A stretch of 21,692 nucleotides of DNA from Chloroflexota bacterium. GTDB lineage: Bacteria > Chloroflexota > Anaerolineae > Anaerolineales > UBA4823. A program made the position numbers and the translations under genes. Under the pieces are notes generated by a model. The model did no database searches. It was not told where the DNA came from and saw nothing but the letters and a program-made list of their open reading frames with translations. How positions within the stretch are numbered: position 1 is the first letter of the stretch; each line of letters starts with the position of its first letter. The stretch is taken from contig JAEWYL010000208.1 of NCBI GenBank assembly GCA_023395675.1, forward strand, positions 1-21,692, in the 5' to 3' direction. Positions 13,548 to 21,129 of this stretch are shown here, piece after piece.

Positions 13548-15296
13548 TCAGAAGCCCAGATCGCGCAGCTGCTCGCTCGCTTCGCGCCGCCTGCCGCTGC
13601 CCGCGCCCAGCAGCTCTTTCCAGAAGTCGTCGTCGTAGCGGCGCGAGCGCACGGGCAGGGGCATGGGCACGCCCCAGCCCAGCAGGAGCACCTCCTCCTT
13701 GGGCTGCAGCCGGGCAAGCATACCGCGCAGGGCGTCGCGCCCGGCCAGGCCCGAGAGCACGGCGCGGATATCGTCGTCGTCGCCCAGCCAGCCTGAGATG
13801 CGCGTGCCGAGCTGGGACATGACCTCGTCGTAGATCTGCGAGGGGCGCTGGTCCACGATCAGCAGGGTGACGTAGTACTTGCGCAGCTCGCGGGCGATGG
13901 TGCTGAAGGTGGTCTGGGAGGCGGTCTCCCGGTTGAGCAGCTTGTGGGCCTCCTCCACCACGATCACCAGCGGGCGCGGCTCGTCTTTGCCGCTGGTGCG
14001 GAAATTGTTGGTGGTCTTTTCCCAGGCCTCACGGATGCGCCGGGTGAGCATATTGCTCACCAGCAGGTAATCCAGGTCGCGCTCGTGGTTGCCGAACGAG
14101 AGGATGACGTGATGCCCGCTCTCCAGCAGCTTGATCACCTCGCTCACCGTGTCGGCGGCGGGCTTCTCGACCACATAGGAGAGGTCGAACACCTGCCGGA
14201 GTTTATTGTGCAGGCCCTCGGCCGCCATCACGTTCGTGCCCACCTCCAGCGCCCAGGCTGCCACGCTGTCCGGAGCCGGCTCTTTTTTGCCTCGATCATT
14301 CTCCACCATCGCGCCGAGGCGCATGCGCTTGAACTCCGAAAACCAGTTAGCTCCGAACGAGCTGACGAGAGCCTCCAGGGTGGTGGGGGTGGTCTCCTTC
14401 AGGTTCAGCTCCCGGGAGAGCAGCTCGATATCCTCCGGGCGGATGTCCTTCATGGCGATCTCGAGGTTGAAATCCGGCGTCCGGCCGCGGATGGTGCCGC
14501 CCGAGCCCAGCCCGACCACGCGCACCCGGGTGGGGAACTTATCTCTCAGCCCATCCACTTTCTTGCCCGTATCCGAGGCGGTGTCGTCGAAGCCGTACTC
14601 ATTGTGCATATCGAAGACCAGCACCGAGGCGCGGTTGTAGTGCATCAGCCCGGCGAGCACCAGGCGGGTGAGGAAAGATTTCCCGGTCCCGGTGGCGCCG
14701 AACACCCCCGAGGAGCGCTGCACAAACTTGTCCAGGTTGATGCACACCGGGTGCCCCTGCTCCAGGGTCTCGCCGATGCGGAAATTCCCCTCGCCCTCCT
14801 TGCCGAAGATCTCGGCGATATCGCCCGGGCTGGCGAGGCGCACAAGGGAGTGGTGCGGGGGCACGGTCTTGACCGGCAGGGGGCGCGGGGCGTCTTTGAG
14901 GCCGGATTCAACGGCATCCATCCAGCGCTCGTATTCCGCCGAGCCCGGCTCCGGGCCGCGTTCGAGCATCAGGGCGGGCAGGACCTCCAGGTTGGTGAAA
15001 AGCGTCTGCCCGTGCAGCAGGCGCGACACCTGGGGCGGGAAACGGCTGTCGCTCTGCTCGTCGGCAAAGCGCGGGTCCGTGGAACCGAGCTGCAGGTCGG
15101 TCACCAGCCCGTAGAACAGCCACTCTCCGCTCTCGATCACCACAAAACCGCCCTCCTGCACTTCCTGGGCGGGGATCGTCAGGCGCACGCGCAGGTTTTC
15201 CTTCAGCCCGCCGCCCACCAGGTAGCCGATGGCTTTGCGCTCGTCCCCGTTGAGAGCGCCGGGCACGCTTTCCTCCGAGATGGGATAGTTGAACAT
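13548..15296 (-). CDS. herA: HerA-type DNA translocase/helicase ATPase
   Basis: HerA is a hexameric FtsK-related ATPase that works with NurA nuclease in DNA-end resection. The 582-aa protein has an N-terminal beta-rich region compatible with a HAS barrel (about 1-100), then Walker A GATGTGKS (200-207). VFDMHNEYGF (227-236), typical of HerA/VirB4-like ATPases, follows. Walker B is LVIVVEEAHKLL with E448/E449 (443-454). The sensor segment VDQRPSQI (481-488) and a probable arginine finger near R499 come next. The start ATG 15296 is 3 bp after the DinB stop. Gene context (NurA three genes upstream, HAS-barrel protein, DinB) supports a DNA repair function. A defence role, known for some HerA-nuclease pairs, is a weaker alternative. 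Confidence 0.92.
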   Translation of the reverse strand: MFNYPISEESVPGALNGDERKAIGYLVGGGLKENLRVRLTIPAQEVQEGGFVVIESGEWLFYGLVTDLQLGSTDPRFADEQSDSRFPPQVSRLLHGQTLFTNLEVLPALMLERGPEPGSAEYERWMDAVESGLKDAPRPLPVKTVPPHHSLVRLASPGDIAEIFGKEGEGNFRIGETLEQGHPVCINLDKFVQRSSGVFGATGTGKSFLTRLVLAGLMHYNRASVLVFDMHNEYGFDDTASDTGKKVDGLRDKFPTRVRVVGLGSGGTIRGRTPDFNLEIAMKDIRPEDIELLSRELNLKETTPTTLEALVSSFGANWFSEFKRMRLGAMVENDRGKKEPAPDSVAAWALEVGTNVMAAEGLHNKLRQVFDLSYVVEKPAADTVSEVIKLLESGHHVILSFGNHERDLDYLLVSNMLTRRIREAWEKTTNNFRTSGKDEPRPLVIVVEEAHKLLNRETASQTTFSTIARELRKYYVTLLIVDQRPSQIYDEVMSQLGTRISGWLGDDDDIRAVLSGLAGRDALRGMLARLQPKEEVLLLGWGVPMPLPVRSRRYDDDFWKELLGAGSGRRREASEQLRDLGF

Positions 15297-15299
15297 GGG

Positions 15300-16289
15300 T
15301 CAGTCTCCGGCCTCCTTGATGCGAAGTTGCAGATCGGCGAGATGGTCCTGGTAGTGCAGGTAGGTGTTATCCGCCAGGAGATCCGCTGGGGTCCACTCAG
15401 GCGGCATATCCTTGAACCGGCCCGGATCGTTCAGTTCCTCCTGCGACAGCCCCTCCAGCAGGGACAGCAGGCGGGCGCGCGCCTCTTTGGCCTCTGCGCG
15501 CACCTCTTCCAGCGGGCGCTCCCGGTTTTGCTCGTAAATGGCCTGGTTGCGGTCGTTCAGGGGCCAGAGCCACATCTCGGACCCGGCCAGGGTGCGGGTC
15601 TCCAGCAGACCCAGCATCTCCTGCTCGTGCCAGACCAGGTGGGCGACGATGTCTTTCAGGCTCCACCCACCGAAGGCAGGCCTGAGCCACTCCTCATCGC
15701 CCAGGGTGGCGATGAGCGCGTCCCATTTTGCGTATGCCTCCCGCACCTTCCGGAGGAACTCCTCCTTAAGCACCGGCTCTCGCTCCGCGGCGCCGCTCTC
15801 CGCACGGTAAGGCGCCTGCCCATCAATATCGCCCACGAACTCCGGCAGCCGCTCGTGCTCCAGAAGCTGGCGCACCGCCATCCCCTCGCCCAGGTGATAC
15901 CAGTAGTGGTAGATCATGCGCTGCATGAAGGTGCCGGTGCTCGATGGCCGGTCGCCCAGCGGCTCGAGCAGCTTCTCAGCCGTGAGCTCATCCAGCCAGG
16001 GGTCCGCCGCCCCGGTCACTTCACGCCAGGCAGCCCACATCTGCTCCACCGGGGGAAGGCTGGACGGGCCTCCGGAGCTCACCAGCTCGTTCAGCTCTGG
16101 GACGGGCAGTTTCTTCTGGGCGGCCTGCAGCCAGTAGCGCTGTTCCTGCCAGGCCAGGTGCCCGACGATCCAGCTAATGCAGTTGATCTGCCCGAAGCGC
16201 CGTTCGGCCTCCGGGCCGCTCACTGCTCCCAGCCCGCGCACGAATTCGCGGCGGGCAAAGCGGAGCTGGTCAACGAGGGGGTGGGTCAT
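15300..16289 (-). CDS. Tandem two-domain DinB-family protein
   Basis: DinB/YfiT-like four-helix-bundle proteins usually bind one metal ion through three histidines and often act as thiol-dependent transferases. This 329-aa protein has two such bundles. The first includes ISWIVGHLAWQE (H44) and MIYHYWYHLGE (H128, H132). The second includes GWSLKDIVAHLVWHE (H217) and NTYLHYQDHLAD (H312, H316). Each thus has a potential His triad. The start ATG 16289 has AAGGAGG 8-9 nt upstream. It lies between the HAS-barrel gene (47 bp) and the HerA gene (3 bp), an unusual position for this family. The exact reaction is unknown. Confidence 0.85.
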   Translation of the reverse strand: MTHPLVDQLRFARREFVRGLGAVSGPEAERRFGQINCISWIVGHLAWQEQRYWLQAAQKKLPVPELNELVSSGGPSSLPPVEQMWAAWREVTGAADPWLDELTAEKLLEPLGDRPSSTGTFMQRMIYHYWYHLGEGMAVRQLLEHERLPEFVGDIDGQAPYRAESGAAEREPVLKEEFLRKVREAYAKWDALIATLGDEEWLRPAFGGWSLKDIVAHLVWHEQEMLGLLETRTLAGSEMWLWPLNDRNQAIYEQNRERPLEEVRAEAKEARARLLSLLEGLSQEELNDPGRFKDMPPEWTPADLLADNTYLHYQDHLADLQLRIKEAGD

Positions 16290-16336
16290 AGCACTGCCTC
16301 CTTATGAATCACCGGTCTTTTCATCATGCCAGGCCC

Positions 16337-16954
16337 TTAATACGCCAGGGCGTCTCCCAGGGCGCCCAGCACCGCCATCAGGGTGGGATAATCGTCGCGC
16401 AGCAGGGTGATCAGCTCCTGGGTGGCGCGCTCGATCCAGCGGGCGTCGCCGGCGGCGTGGTGCACACTGCTGGCCTGGCGGATATGGGCGGCAAGCAGCT
16501 CGCCGACTGGCAGGTCCGCGGCGCGCAGGATGTGGCGGAAGTAGCCGAAGCGCCCGGCGGCGGTAAAGCGGCACAGCTCCTCGGGCTCGCAGGCGTAGAT
16601 GGCGTCCAGGCTGAGAGGGGGCCGGGGCGGCAGCAGGTGGTAGATCCGTCCCCTGCTGCGCTCTCCCTGGCGGTAGCCCACCGCCAGCACGCTCATCTCG
16701 ACCGGTACGTTCCGGTTCAGGCGGTTATCGGCGATCACGGCTTCTTCCACCCCATCCGCGGTGACGAGCTGGCGCACCAGCCCGTCGTCGTCAATATGAA
16801 TATCGTGGATCAGGCCGAAGATTTCGTAGTCTTCCTGCAGCGGCACGCGCACCAGGGCCCCGAAGGACGGGGTGTCCAGTTGAGAGACCCGGCAGCCAAC
16901 CACAAATCCGGATGTATTGGCCCGCAGCAGCCGGCCGATTTCGATGACGGTCAT
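16337..16954 (-). CDS. HAS-barrel-like protein of the NurA/HerA cluster
   Basis: A 205-aa protein. The N-terminal ~95 residues (IGRLLRANTSGFVVGCRV, FGALVRVPLQ and DYEIFGLIHDIHIDDDGL) have the strand pattern of the HAS barrel, the small beta-barrel that precedes the ATPase domain in HerA. The C-terminal part is helical (LPVGELLAAHIRQA ... ERATQELITLLRDDYPTL). No catalytic motif is visible. It may be an adaptor that mediates NurA-HerA contact or DNA binding; this is inference. The start ATG 16954 has AGGAGGAG 4-5 nt upstream and lies 9 bp after nurA, so co-translation is likely. Identification rests on the N-terminal pattern plus context. Confidence 0.7.
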   Translation of the reverse strand: MTVIEIGRLLRANTSGFVVGCRVSQLDTPSFGALVRVPLQEDYEIFGLIHDIHIDDDGLVRQLVTADGVEEAVIADNRLNRNVPVEMSVLAVGYRQGERSRGRIYHLLPPRPPLSLDAIYACEPEELCRFTAAGRFGYFRHILRAADLPVGELLAAHIRQASSVHHAAGDARWIERATQELITLLRDDYPTLMAVLGALGDALAY

Positions 16955-16963
16955 GCGCTCCTC

Positions 16964-18136
16964 CTATAACCGGGTCCGGCCCGGCTGGTCTTTGGCTGCC
17001 TGTTTGTTCGACGCCTCGCCCACCTCCACCCCGCGGCGGCGCAGCTCCATCACGATCATCTGGGTCACCTGTTCCTTCTCCTGCAGGGTGACCACGGCGG
17101 TCTCGTGGGCGCGGTGGAGCAGGTAGGGATAGGGCCGCGCGCCCAGGATGCAGCACTGGCGCACCAGGACGGCGTGCAGGCCGTCCAGCATCGCCCCGTT
17201 CTCCACCACCCAGCGCGGGACCTCGACGCGGGCGATCCAGGGATGCCCCGCCCGGCCCACGTTCAGGTAGAAGAAATGCAGGGCCCGCTCGCCGGTGTAT
17301 CTCTTGGCGGACTGCGACTGCATGGCGAAGACGGCAGAGCGCTCCCCCGGCTCCAGCAGGGTGCGGAACAGGAAGGCGTCGCTGACGCCGCGCAGGGGCC
17401 GGAGCTCGCGAATCTGGGAGAGCTCCGTATCGGGCGTCATCGCCACCTCCAGCAGGCGCACCACCAGGTCGGCGCCGGGTTTGTCCACGTACCCGGCCGT
17501 GACCGCGCCCAGGGCGCACAGATCGGTGAGGATCTCCAGGTAGCGGTTCAGCGATTCGGTGAAGTTCTCGTCCTCCCCGCCGCGCGCATCCTTCGCGCCC
17601 CACAGCTCCAGGGGGCCGTCGGTCAGGGTGATGACCGCCCCGGGAGCTCCGGCGGCGAGCCGCGCCAGGCGGGTGCGCTCCCCCAGGTCCCGCTCCAGGG
17701 CCAGCTCCGCCTCGGACTTCGTGTACAGGTTATCCTCGTAATAGAGCTGGCAGTCCACCGCGGTGACCGGCGGGACGGGCTGGCCGGGCTGCATGCACAC
17801 CGATCCCCAATTGATCAGGCAGTATTGAATCTGGGCGTGGCGGTCGGGGTTGATCTGCGAGCCGTCCACCGCCAGCAGGGTGACCTCCTCCGGCGCGGGC
17901 GGCTCGGGGCGGCGCGTATTCAGCGCCTCCTCCACCGGCAGCGCGCAGCGCAGGGACGGGTCGTGATTCCGGACCACATTCTGCACTTTCTGCCGCAGCT
18001 CCTCCTGCCGTTCGGCGTTGCTCTCGAACAGGCTGCAGGCCTTCTCCCTCAGCCGCTGCAGCTCCTGTTCGTGCAGGCTGGCGCGCTCTCCCAATTCTTT
18101 GACTTTTCGGCGCACAAGTTGAAAATCCAGGGTCAT
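16964..18136 (-). CDS. nurA: NurA-type 5'-3' nuclease
   Basis: NurA digests DNA ends together with HerA. I choose ATG 18136 (MTLDFQLVRRK, preceded by AAGGGA), giving 390 aa. The longer frame to 18247 has no family similarity and contains the promoter and operator. A coiled-coil-like N-terminus (about 10-55) precedes the RNase-H-like nuclease domain. That domain has LLAVDGSQI (D91), LTDGPLELW (D173), a YVDKPGADLVVRLLE helix (216-230) and a C-terminal HETAVVT (H344, E345), in the order expected for NurA. First gene of a nine-gene leftward run. A promoter with a LexA-like box lies about 45-92 bp upstream. Confidence 0.88.
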   Translation of the reverse strand: MTLDFQLVRRKVKELGERASLHEQELQRLREKACSLFESNAERQEELRQKVQNVVRNHDPSLRCALPVEEALNTRRPEPPAPEEVTLLAVDGSQINPDRHAQIQYCLINWGSVCMQPGQPVPPVTAVDCQLYYEDNLYTKSEAELALERDLGERTRLARLAAGAPGAVITLTDGPLELWGAKDARGGEDENFTESLNRYLEILTDLCALGAVTAGYVDKPGADLVVRLLEVAMTPDTELSQIRELRPLRGVSDAFLFRTLLEPGERSAVFAMQSQSAKRYTGERALHFFYLNVGRAGHPWIARVEVPRWVVENGAMLDGLHAVLVRQCCILGARPYPYLLHRAHETAVVTLQEKEQVTQMIVMELRRRGVEVGEASNKQAAKDQPGRTRL

Positions 18137-18181
18137 TCGCTTCCCTTTCGCAAGGTTGGAGTTGTGCCTGGCTTCCCCCTC

Positions 18182-18195
18182 AGAACATTTGTTTG
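18182..18195. promoter_or_regulatory. Imperfect LexA-type (SOS) box upstream of nurA
   Basis: AGAACATTTGTTTG contains GAAC-ATTT-GTTT, one base from the GAAC-N4-GTTC core. It sits at the predicted transcription start of the nurA promoter, a position where a repressor would act. DNA-damage induction would suit NurA/HerA. Confidence 0.42.
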
Positions 18196-18199
18196 GAGT

Positions 18200-18228
18200 A
18201 TTGTACAACTGCAGCGCAGGCAGCGCAA
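18200..18228 (-). promoter_or_regulatory. nurA: Candidate nurA promoter
   Basis: Read on the - strand: TTGCGC (18228-18223), 17-bp spacer, TACAAT (18205-18200). The -10 is good and the -35 moderate. The predicted leader is about 55 nt, starting at the LexA-like box. Confidence 0.45.
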
Positions 18229-18236
18229 GGGGGAAT

Positions 18237-18266
18237 TTGTGTGTCACATTTGTTATGAGGTAAAAT
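18237..18266 (+). promoter_or_regulatory. Candidate promoter of the GNAT gene
   Basis: TTGTGT (18237-18242), 18-bp spacer, TAAAAT (18261-18266), divergent from the nurA promoter. The predicted leader is about 160 nt and GC-rich, with only a short stem near 18305-18320. Confidence 0.35.
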
Positions 18267-18433
18267 GACAGCAGAGAGGCTGTCTCAGGACCGGGCAGGC
18301 AGAGGCGGCAGCACCGCCGGCCCGGCTGCTTATTTGTTGGTCAGGGTGACACGGGAAAAGGCTGTTTTCTCTGAAGCCCGATCCCGGACTGGCGTTGATC
18401 CCTATTTTACCCGGTGAATGTTTCAGGAGAGAG

Positions 18434-19456
18434 ATGGCCGCCATCACTCAAGTAGTTCCCCCTTCCATCGCCTCAGGCAAGCTGCGCGCCTTCGACGTGC
18501 GCCGCGACCTGGCCCAGGTGGCCGATCTGGTCGAACAGTGCTTCGCCTCTACCCTGGACCCGGACGGCCAGAACTACCTGAACCAGATGCGGGCCGCGGC
18601 GGACAATCCCAGCTACCTGCGCTGGGCGGCAGCCGTGGCCGAACGGGTATCCCTGCCGCTCTCCGGGTACGTGTGGGAGGAGGAAGGCCGGCTGGTCGGC
18701 AACCTGACCCTCATCCCGTTCCTCTCGGGCAGGCAGCGCTGCTACCTGATCGCTAACGTGGCCGTGCACCCCGACTACCGCCGGCGCGGGATTGCGCGCG
18801 AGCTGACCGCCGCCGCCATCCAATACGCCCGGAACCGGAGCGCCCCCTCGGTCTGGCTCCACGTGCGGGAGGAGAACGACCCGGCCATCCGCCTGTACGA
18901 ATCCCTGGGTTTTACCGAGCGGGCTCGCCGCACCACCTGGCACAGCCTGCCCAGCACCATCCCCGGGCTGCAGGGCAGGCTGCAGGCGCACCCCGAGGCG
19001 GAGCGCCTGCGCCGGGAGAGCGCCTCCCTGCGGGTGTCGCCCCGGCGCGCCCGGCACTGGGACCTGCAGCGCCTCTGGCTGGGCTCGCTCTACCCGCCCG
19101 AGCTCACCTGGCACCTCTCCATCCGCGCCCGCGTCCTGCGCCCGGGCCTGCTCGGAGCCCTGCAGCGCCTGTTCTGGAACCAGCCGGTCCAGCAGTGGTC
19201 AGCCGTGGAGGGGGAAGCGCTGCGCGGCGTGCTCACCTGGCAGGCTTCCCACACCTACGCCGACACCCTCTGGCTGGCGACCGCTCCGCAGTTCGAGGAG
19301 AAAGCCGCCTACAGCCTGCTCTCTTATGCGCGCCGGCGCCTCTCCCCCCGCCGCGCCCTGGCCCTGGATTATCCCGCACACCGCGCCGAGGAGGGGATAC
19401 GCGCCGCCGGGTTCAGCATCCACCAGATCCTGATCTGGATGTCCATGCCGCTCTAG
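18434..19456 (+). CDS. GNAT-family N-acetyltransferase with C-terminal extension
   Basis: Acyl-CoA-dependent acetyltransferase; substrate unknown. I choose ATG 18434, with AGGAGA just upstream, giving 340 aa. The GNAT fold occupies about residues 18-170. Motif A is VAVHPDYRRRGIARELT (109-125), which carries the R/QxxGxG/A-type pyrophosphate loop RRRGIA. Motif B is DPAIRLYESLGF (149-160). The last ~170 residues are less conserved in pattern. They include an Arg-rich stretch and the segment RRRLSPRRALALDYPAHRAEEGIRAAGFSIHQILIW, which resembles the end of a degenerate second GNAT domain. It is transcribed divergently from nurA. Whether it modifies a protein or a metabolite cannot be said. Confidence 0.85.
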   Translation: MAAITQVVPPSIASGKLRAFDVRRDLAQVADLVEQCFASTLDPDGQNYLNQMRAAADNPSYLRWAAAVAERVSLPLSGYVWEEEGRLVGNLTLIPFLSGRQRCYLIANVAVHPDYRRRGIARELTAAAIQYARNRSAPSVWLHVREENDPAIRLYESLGFTERARRTTWHSLPSTIPGLQGRLQAHPEAERLRRESASLRVSPRRARHWDLQRLWLGSLYPPELTWHLSIRARVLRPGLLGALQRLFWNQPVQQWSAVEGEALRGVLTWQASHTYADTLWLATAPQFEEKAAYSLLSYARRRLSPRRALALDYPAHRAEEGIRAAGFSIHQILIWMSMPL

Positions 19457-19759
19457 CCCGCTTCCAGGGCGGCTGCACCCTCCCCTCTTACCGGGGCGCT
19501 ATCCCGAAAAATCAGGAAGTGCAGAGTTAACTGTGGGGCTGCGCCCCGCAATCAACCTTACTTTCTCCTCTCGGGTGGGAGAAAAAAAGCAAGACGCGCT
19601 TGCCCAAAGCCCGCTTCTTGGGGGTATTGCTGCTGGTGTGCAGGCAGCCTGAGAGCCGGCGCCGCGCAACGGGGCAAAACACCTTTTCCCGCTATTTTTC
19701 ATACCTGCCGCGCGCAACGATCGCGCTTCGATCTACGTATATGATGAGGAGAGCAGAAC
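19457..19759. other. Intergenic region upstream of the endonuclease V gene
   Basis: About 300 bp without a supported gene. Two small hairpins are visible: GGGGC-TGC-GCCCC (about 19534-19546) and TTTCTCC (19562-19568) with GGAGAAA (19578-19584). Neither is followed by a T-run in the useful direction. A possible -10 TATGAT is at 19739-19744, immediately before the ribosome binding site, with no clear -35. Confidence 0.5.
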
Positions 19760-20443
19760 ATGCCGCCGCTTGAGCTGGCCTTTTCCCACCGCTGGGATTT
19801 ATCCCCCGCAGAAGCGGCGGCCCTGCAGCGAGAGATGCGGGACCGGGTGCTGGTCTCGCCGCTCGACCTGGACGGCCTGAGCACAGTGGGCGGGGTGGAC
19901 GTCGGGTTCGTGGACAGCCGCACCCCGCAGGAGAAGGCCCGCGCCGCGGTGGTCGTTCTCAGCTACCCCGGGCTGCAGGTGGTCGAGGAGAGCACGGCCG
20001 AGATCCCTACCCCCTTCCCCTACGTGCCCGGTCTGCTCTCTTTCCGGGAGATCCCGGTGATCCTGGCGGCCCTGGAGAAGCTGTCCGCTCTACCCGACGC
20101 CTTTCTCTGCGACGGGCAGGGACTGGCCCACCCCCGGCGCTTCGGGATCGCCTGCCACCTGGGGGTGCTGCTCGACCGGCCGGGCCTGGGCTGCGCCAAG
20201 TCCATCCTGGTGGGCCGCCACGCCCCCCTGGACGAAGCCGCCGGGAGCACCACAGAGCTGGTGGACCGGGGTGAGACGGTAGGGGCGGCGGTGCGCACCC
20301 GCCACGGGGTGAAACCGGTGTACATCTCCGTCGGGCACCGCATGGACCTGCCGGGAGCCGTACGCCTGGTCCTGGACTGCGCCCGGGGCTACCGCCTGCC
20401 CGAGCCCACCCGCCTGGCAGACCGGGTGGCTTCCAGGAGATAA
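19760..20443 (+). CDS. nfi: Endonuclease V (deoxyinosine-specific)
   Basis: Nfi nicks DNA near deoxyinosine, starting repair of deaminated adenine. The 227-aa length is normal. Active-site and family residues are all visible: metal ligand D47 (GGVDVGF), the wedge PYVPG (87-91, Y88) that pries the lesion, E97 (LSFREIP), D118 with G121 and H124 (LCDGQGLAHPRRFG), and K147 (CAKSILVG). The segments RTRHGVKPVYISVGH and LVLDCARGYRLPEPTRLAD complete the typical C-terminal half. The start ATG 19760 has GAGGAGAG about 9 nt upstream. It stands alone between a GNAT gene and a membrane-protein gene, not in the nurA/herA cluster. Confidence 0.96.
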   Translation: MPPLELAFSHRWDLSPAEAAALQREMRDRVLVSPLDLDGLSTVGGVDVGFVDSRTPQEKARAAVVVLSYPGLQVVEESTAEIPTPFPYVPGLLSFREIPVILAALEKLSALPDAFLCDGQGLAHPRRFGIACHLGVLLDRPGLGCAKSILVGRHAPLDEAAGSTTELVDRGETVGAAVRTRHGVKPVYISVGHRMDLPGAVRLVLDCARGYRLPEPTRLADRVASRR

Positions 20444-20463
20444 GGTCTCTTCCGAAAAAGGAT

Positions 20464-20489
20464 GGTTGTGCGCCGCGGGCGTCACAACC
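20464..20489. other. Stem-loop between nfi and the holin-like gene
   Basis: GGTTGTG (20464-20470) pairs with CACAACC (20483-20489), and the inner CGCC/GGCG extends the stem with one bulged T. No T-run follows, so it may slow or process transcripts and is not a proven terminator. Confidence 0.45.
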
Positions 20490-20510
20490 CTGCTACCATA
20501 AAGGAGGCAT

Positions 20511-20912
20511 ATGAATCTCATCATCCGCTTGATTATCAATGCCGTCGCCCTGTACGTGGCTGTCGCCCTGGTGCCGGGGATTGACCTGGTGGCCGGGGAT
20601 ACGAACCCCTGGCTGGCTTACATCCTGCTGGGCCTGGTCTTCGGCCTGCTCAACGCCCTGCTCCGGCCCCTGCTAATGGTGCTCACCTGCCCGCTCATCG
20701 TGCTGACCCTGGGGCTGGGCACCCTGCTGATCAACACGCTGCTCTTCTATCTCACCGGCGTGATCGGCCGGAGCTTTGGCTGGGGCTTCACGGTGGACAA
20801 CTTCATCTCCGCATTCCTGGGCGCCCTGGTGGTGAGCGTGGTCAGCATCATCCTCAGCTTGCTGTTCAAAGACTCCAATGAGAAACAGCGGCAAATGAGA
20901 AGGAGAGCATAA
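20511..20912 (+). CDS. Four-helix membrane protein of the YvlD/phage-holin-4-like family
   Basis: A 133-aa integral membrane protein with four hydrophobic helices (about 4-24, 34-52, 55-79 and 95-119) and a basic tail. The pattern LGLVFGLLNALLRPLLMVLTCPLIVLTLGLGTLLIN is characteristic of the family known as YvlD or mycobacterial 4-TMS holin-like. Despite the name, no phage genes surround it and a lysis role is not implied. Members are common chromosomal genes of unknown function, sometimes in envelope-stress regulons. The start ATG 20511 has AAGGAGG (20501-20507), 3 nt upstream. Confidence 0.85.
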   Translation: MNLIIRLIINAVALYVAVALVPGIDLVAGDTNPWLAYILLGLVFGLLNALLRPLLMVLTCPLIVLTLGLGTLLINTLLFYLTGVIGRSFGWGFTVDNFISAFLGALVVSVVSIILSLLFKDSNEKQRQMRRRA

Positions 20913-20932
20913 AACATTAAGGTTATTGTTAG

Positions 20933-20961
20933 TTGACTTTCGCCTGGACTCGGCTTATACT
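20933..20961 (+). promoter_or_regulatory. Strong promoter for the small RNA / SWIM transcript
   Basis: TTGACT (20933-20938), 17-bp spacer, TATACT (20956-20961). This is close to consensus and predicts a start near 20967-20969. Confidence 0.72.
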
Positions 20962-20966
20962 AAATT

Positions 20967-21062
20967 AAAGCCGGAGGCAAACCCATTATGGGAGTAGTTT
21001 TGGTAAAACTACATAGCTTTGACCTGACCTGAGGGCACGCGGATTCTGCCGTGTGCCCTTTT
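20967..21062 (+). ncRNA. Candidate ~95-nt structured small RNA or attenuated leader
   Basis: Starting right after a strong promoter, the RNA can form: P1, AAAGC (20967-20971) with GCTTT (21016-21020); P2, CCCA-TTA-TGGG (20982-20992); P3, GTAGTTTT-GGT-AAAACTAC (20994-21012), perfect over 8 bp. A terminator hairpin with TTTT follows. There is no ORF of note. The architecture (closed multibranch domain then terminator) suits either an independent small RNA or a riboswitch-like leader of the SWIM gene 68 bp downstream. I could not assign it to a known class. Confidence 0.55.
21033..21062 (+). terminator. Intrinsic terminator ending the small RNA
   Basis: GGGCACGCGG (21033-21042) pairs with CCGTGTGCCC (21049-21058) with one G-U pair and a 6-nt loop, followed by TTTT. 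It lies upstream of, not after, a coding gene. Confidence 0.8.
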
Positions 21063-21129
21063 CCGTCTCTCGCGGGCGCTCTTCTGGCCCGAACCTCTAT
21101 TTCTCACTGCGGAAAGGAGATTTGACAGA

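Noticed and set aside
13944..16307. Very long open frame (787 codons) on the + strand opposite herA and the DinB gene.
   Set aside because: Antisense to well-supported genes, His/Gln/Leu-rich shadow sequence without motifs or ribosome binding site.
19562..19584. TTTCTCC/GGAGAAA hairpin as a terminator of the GNAT gene.
   Set aside because: It is followed by A residues on the + strand and has no T-run after it on the - strand.
20511..20912. Holin-like protein as a sign of a prophage.
   Set aside because: No phage genes or attachment sites nearby; the family is widespread as ordinary chromosomal membrane proteins.
20967..21020. Resemblance to a cyclic-di-GMP-I riboswitch (AAAGCC, CAAACC segments).
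   Set aside because: The stem order and conserved GEMM core cannot be aligned; the similarity is limited to short words.
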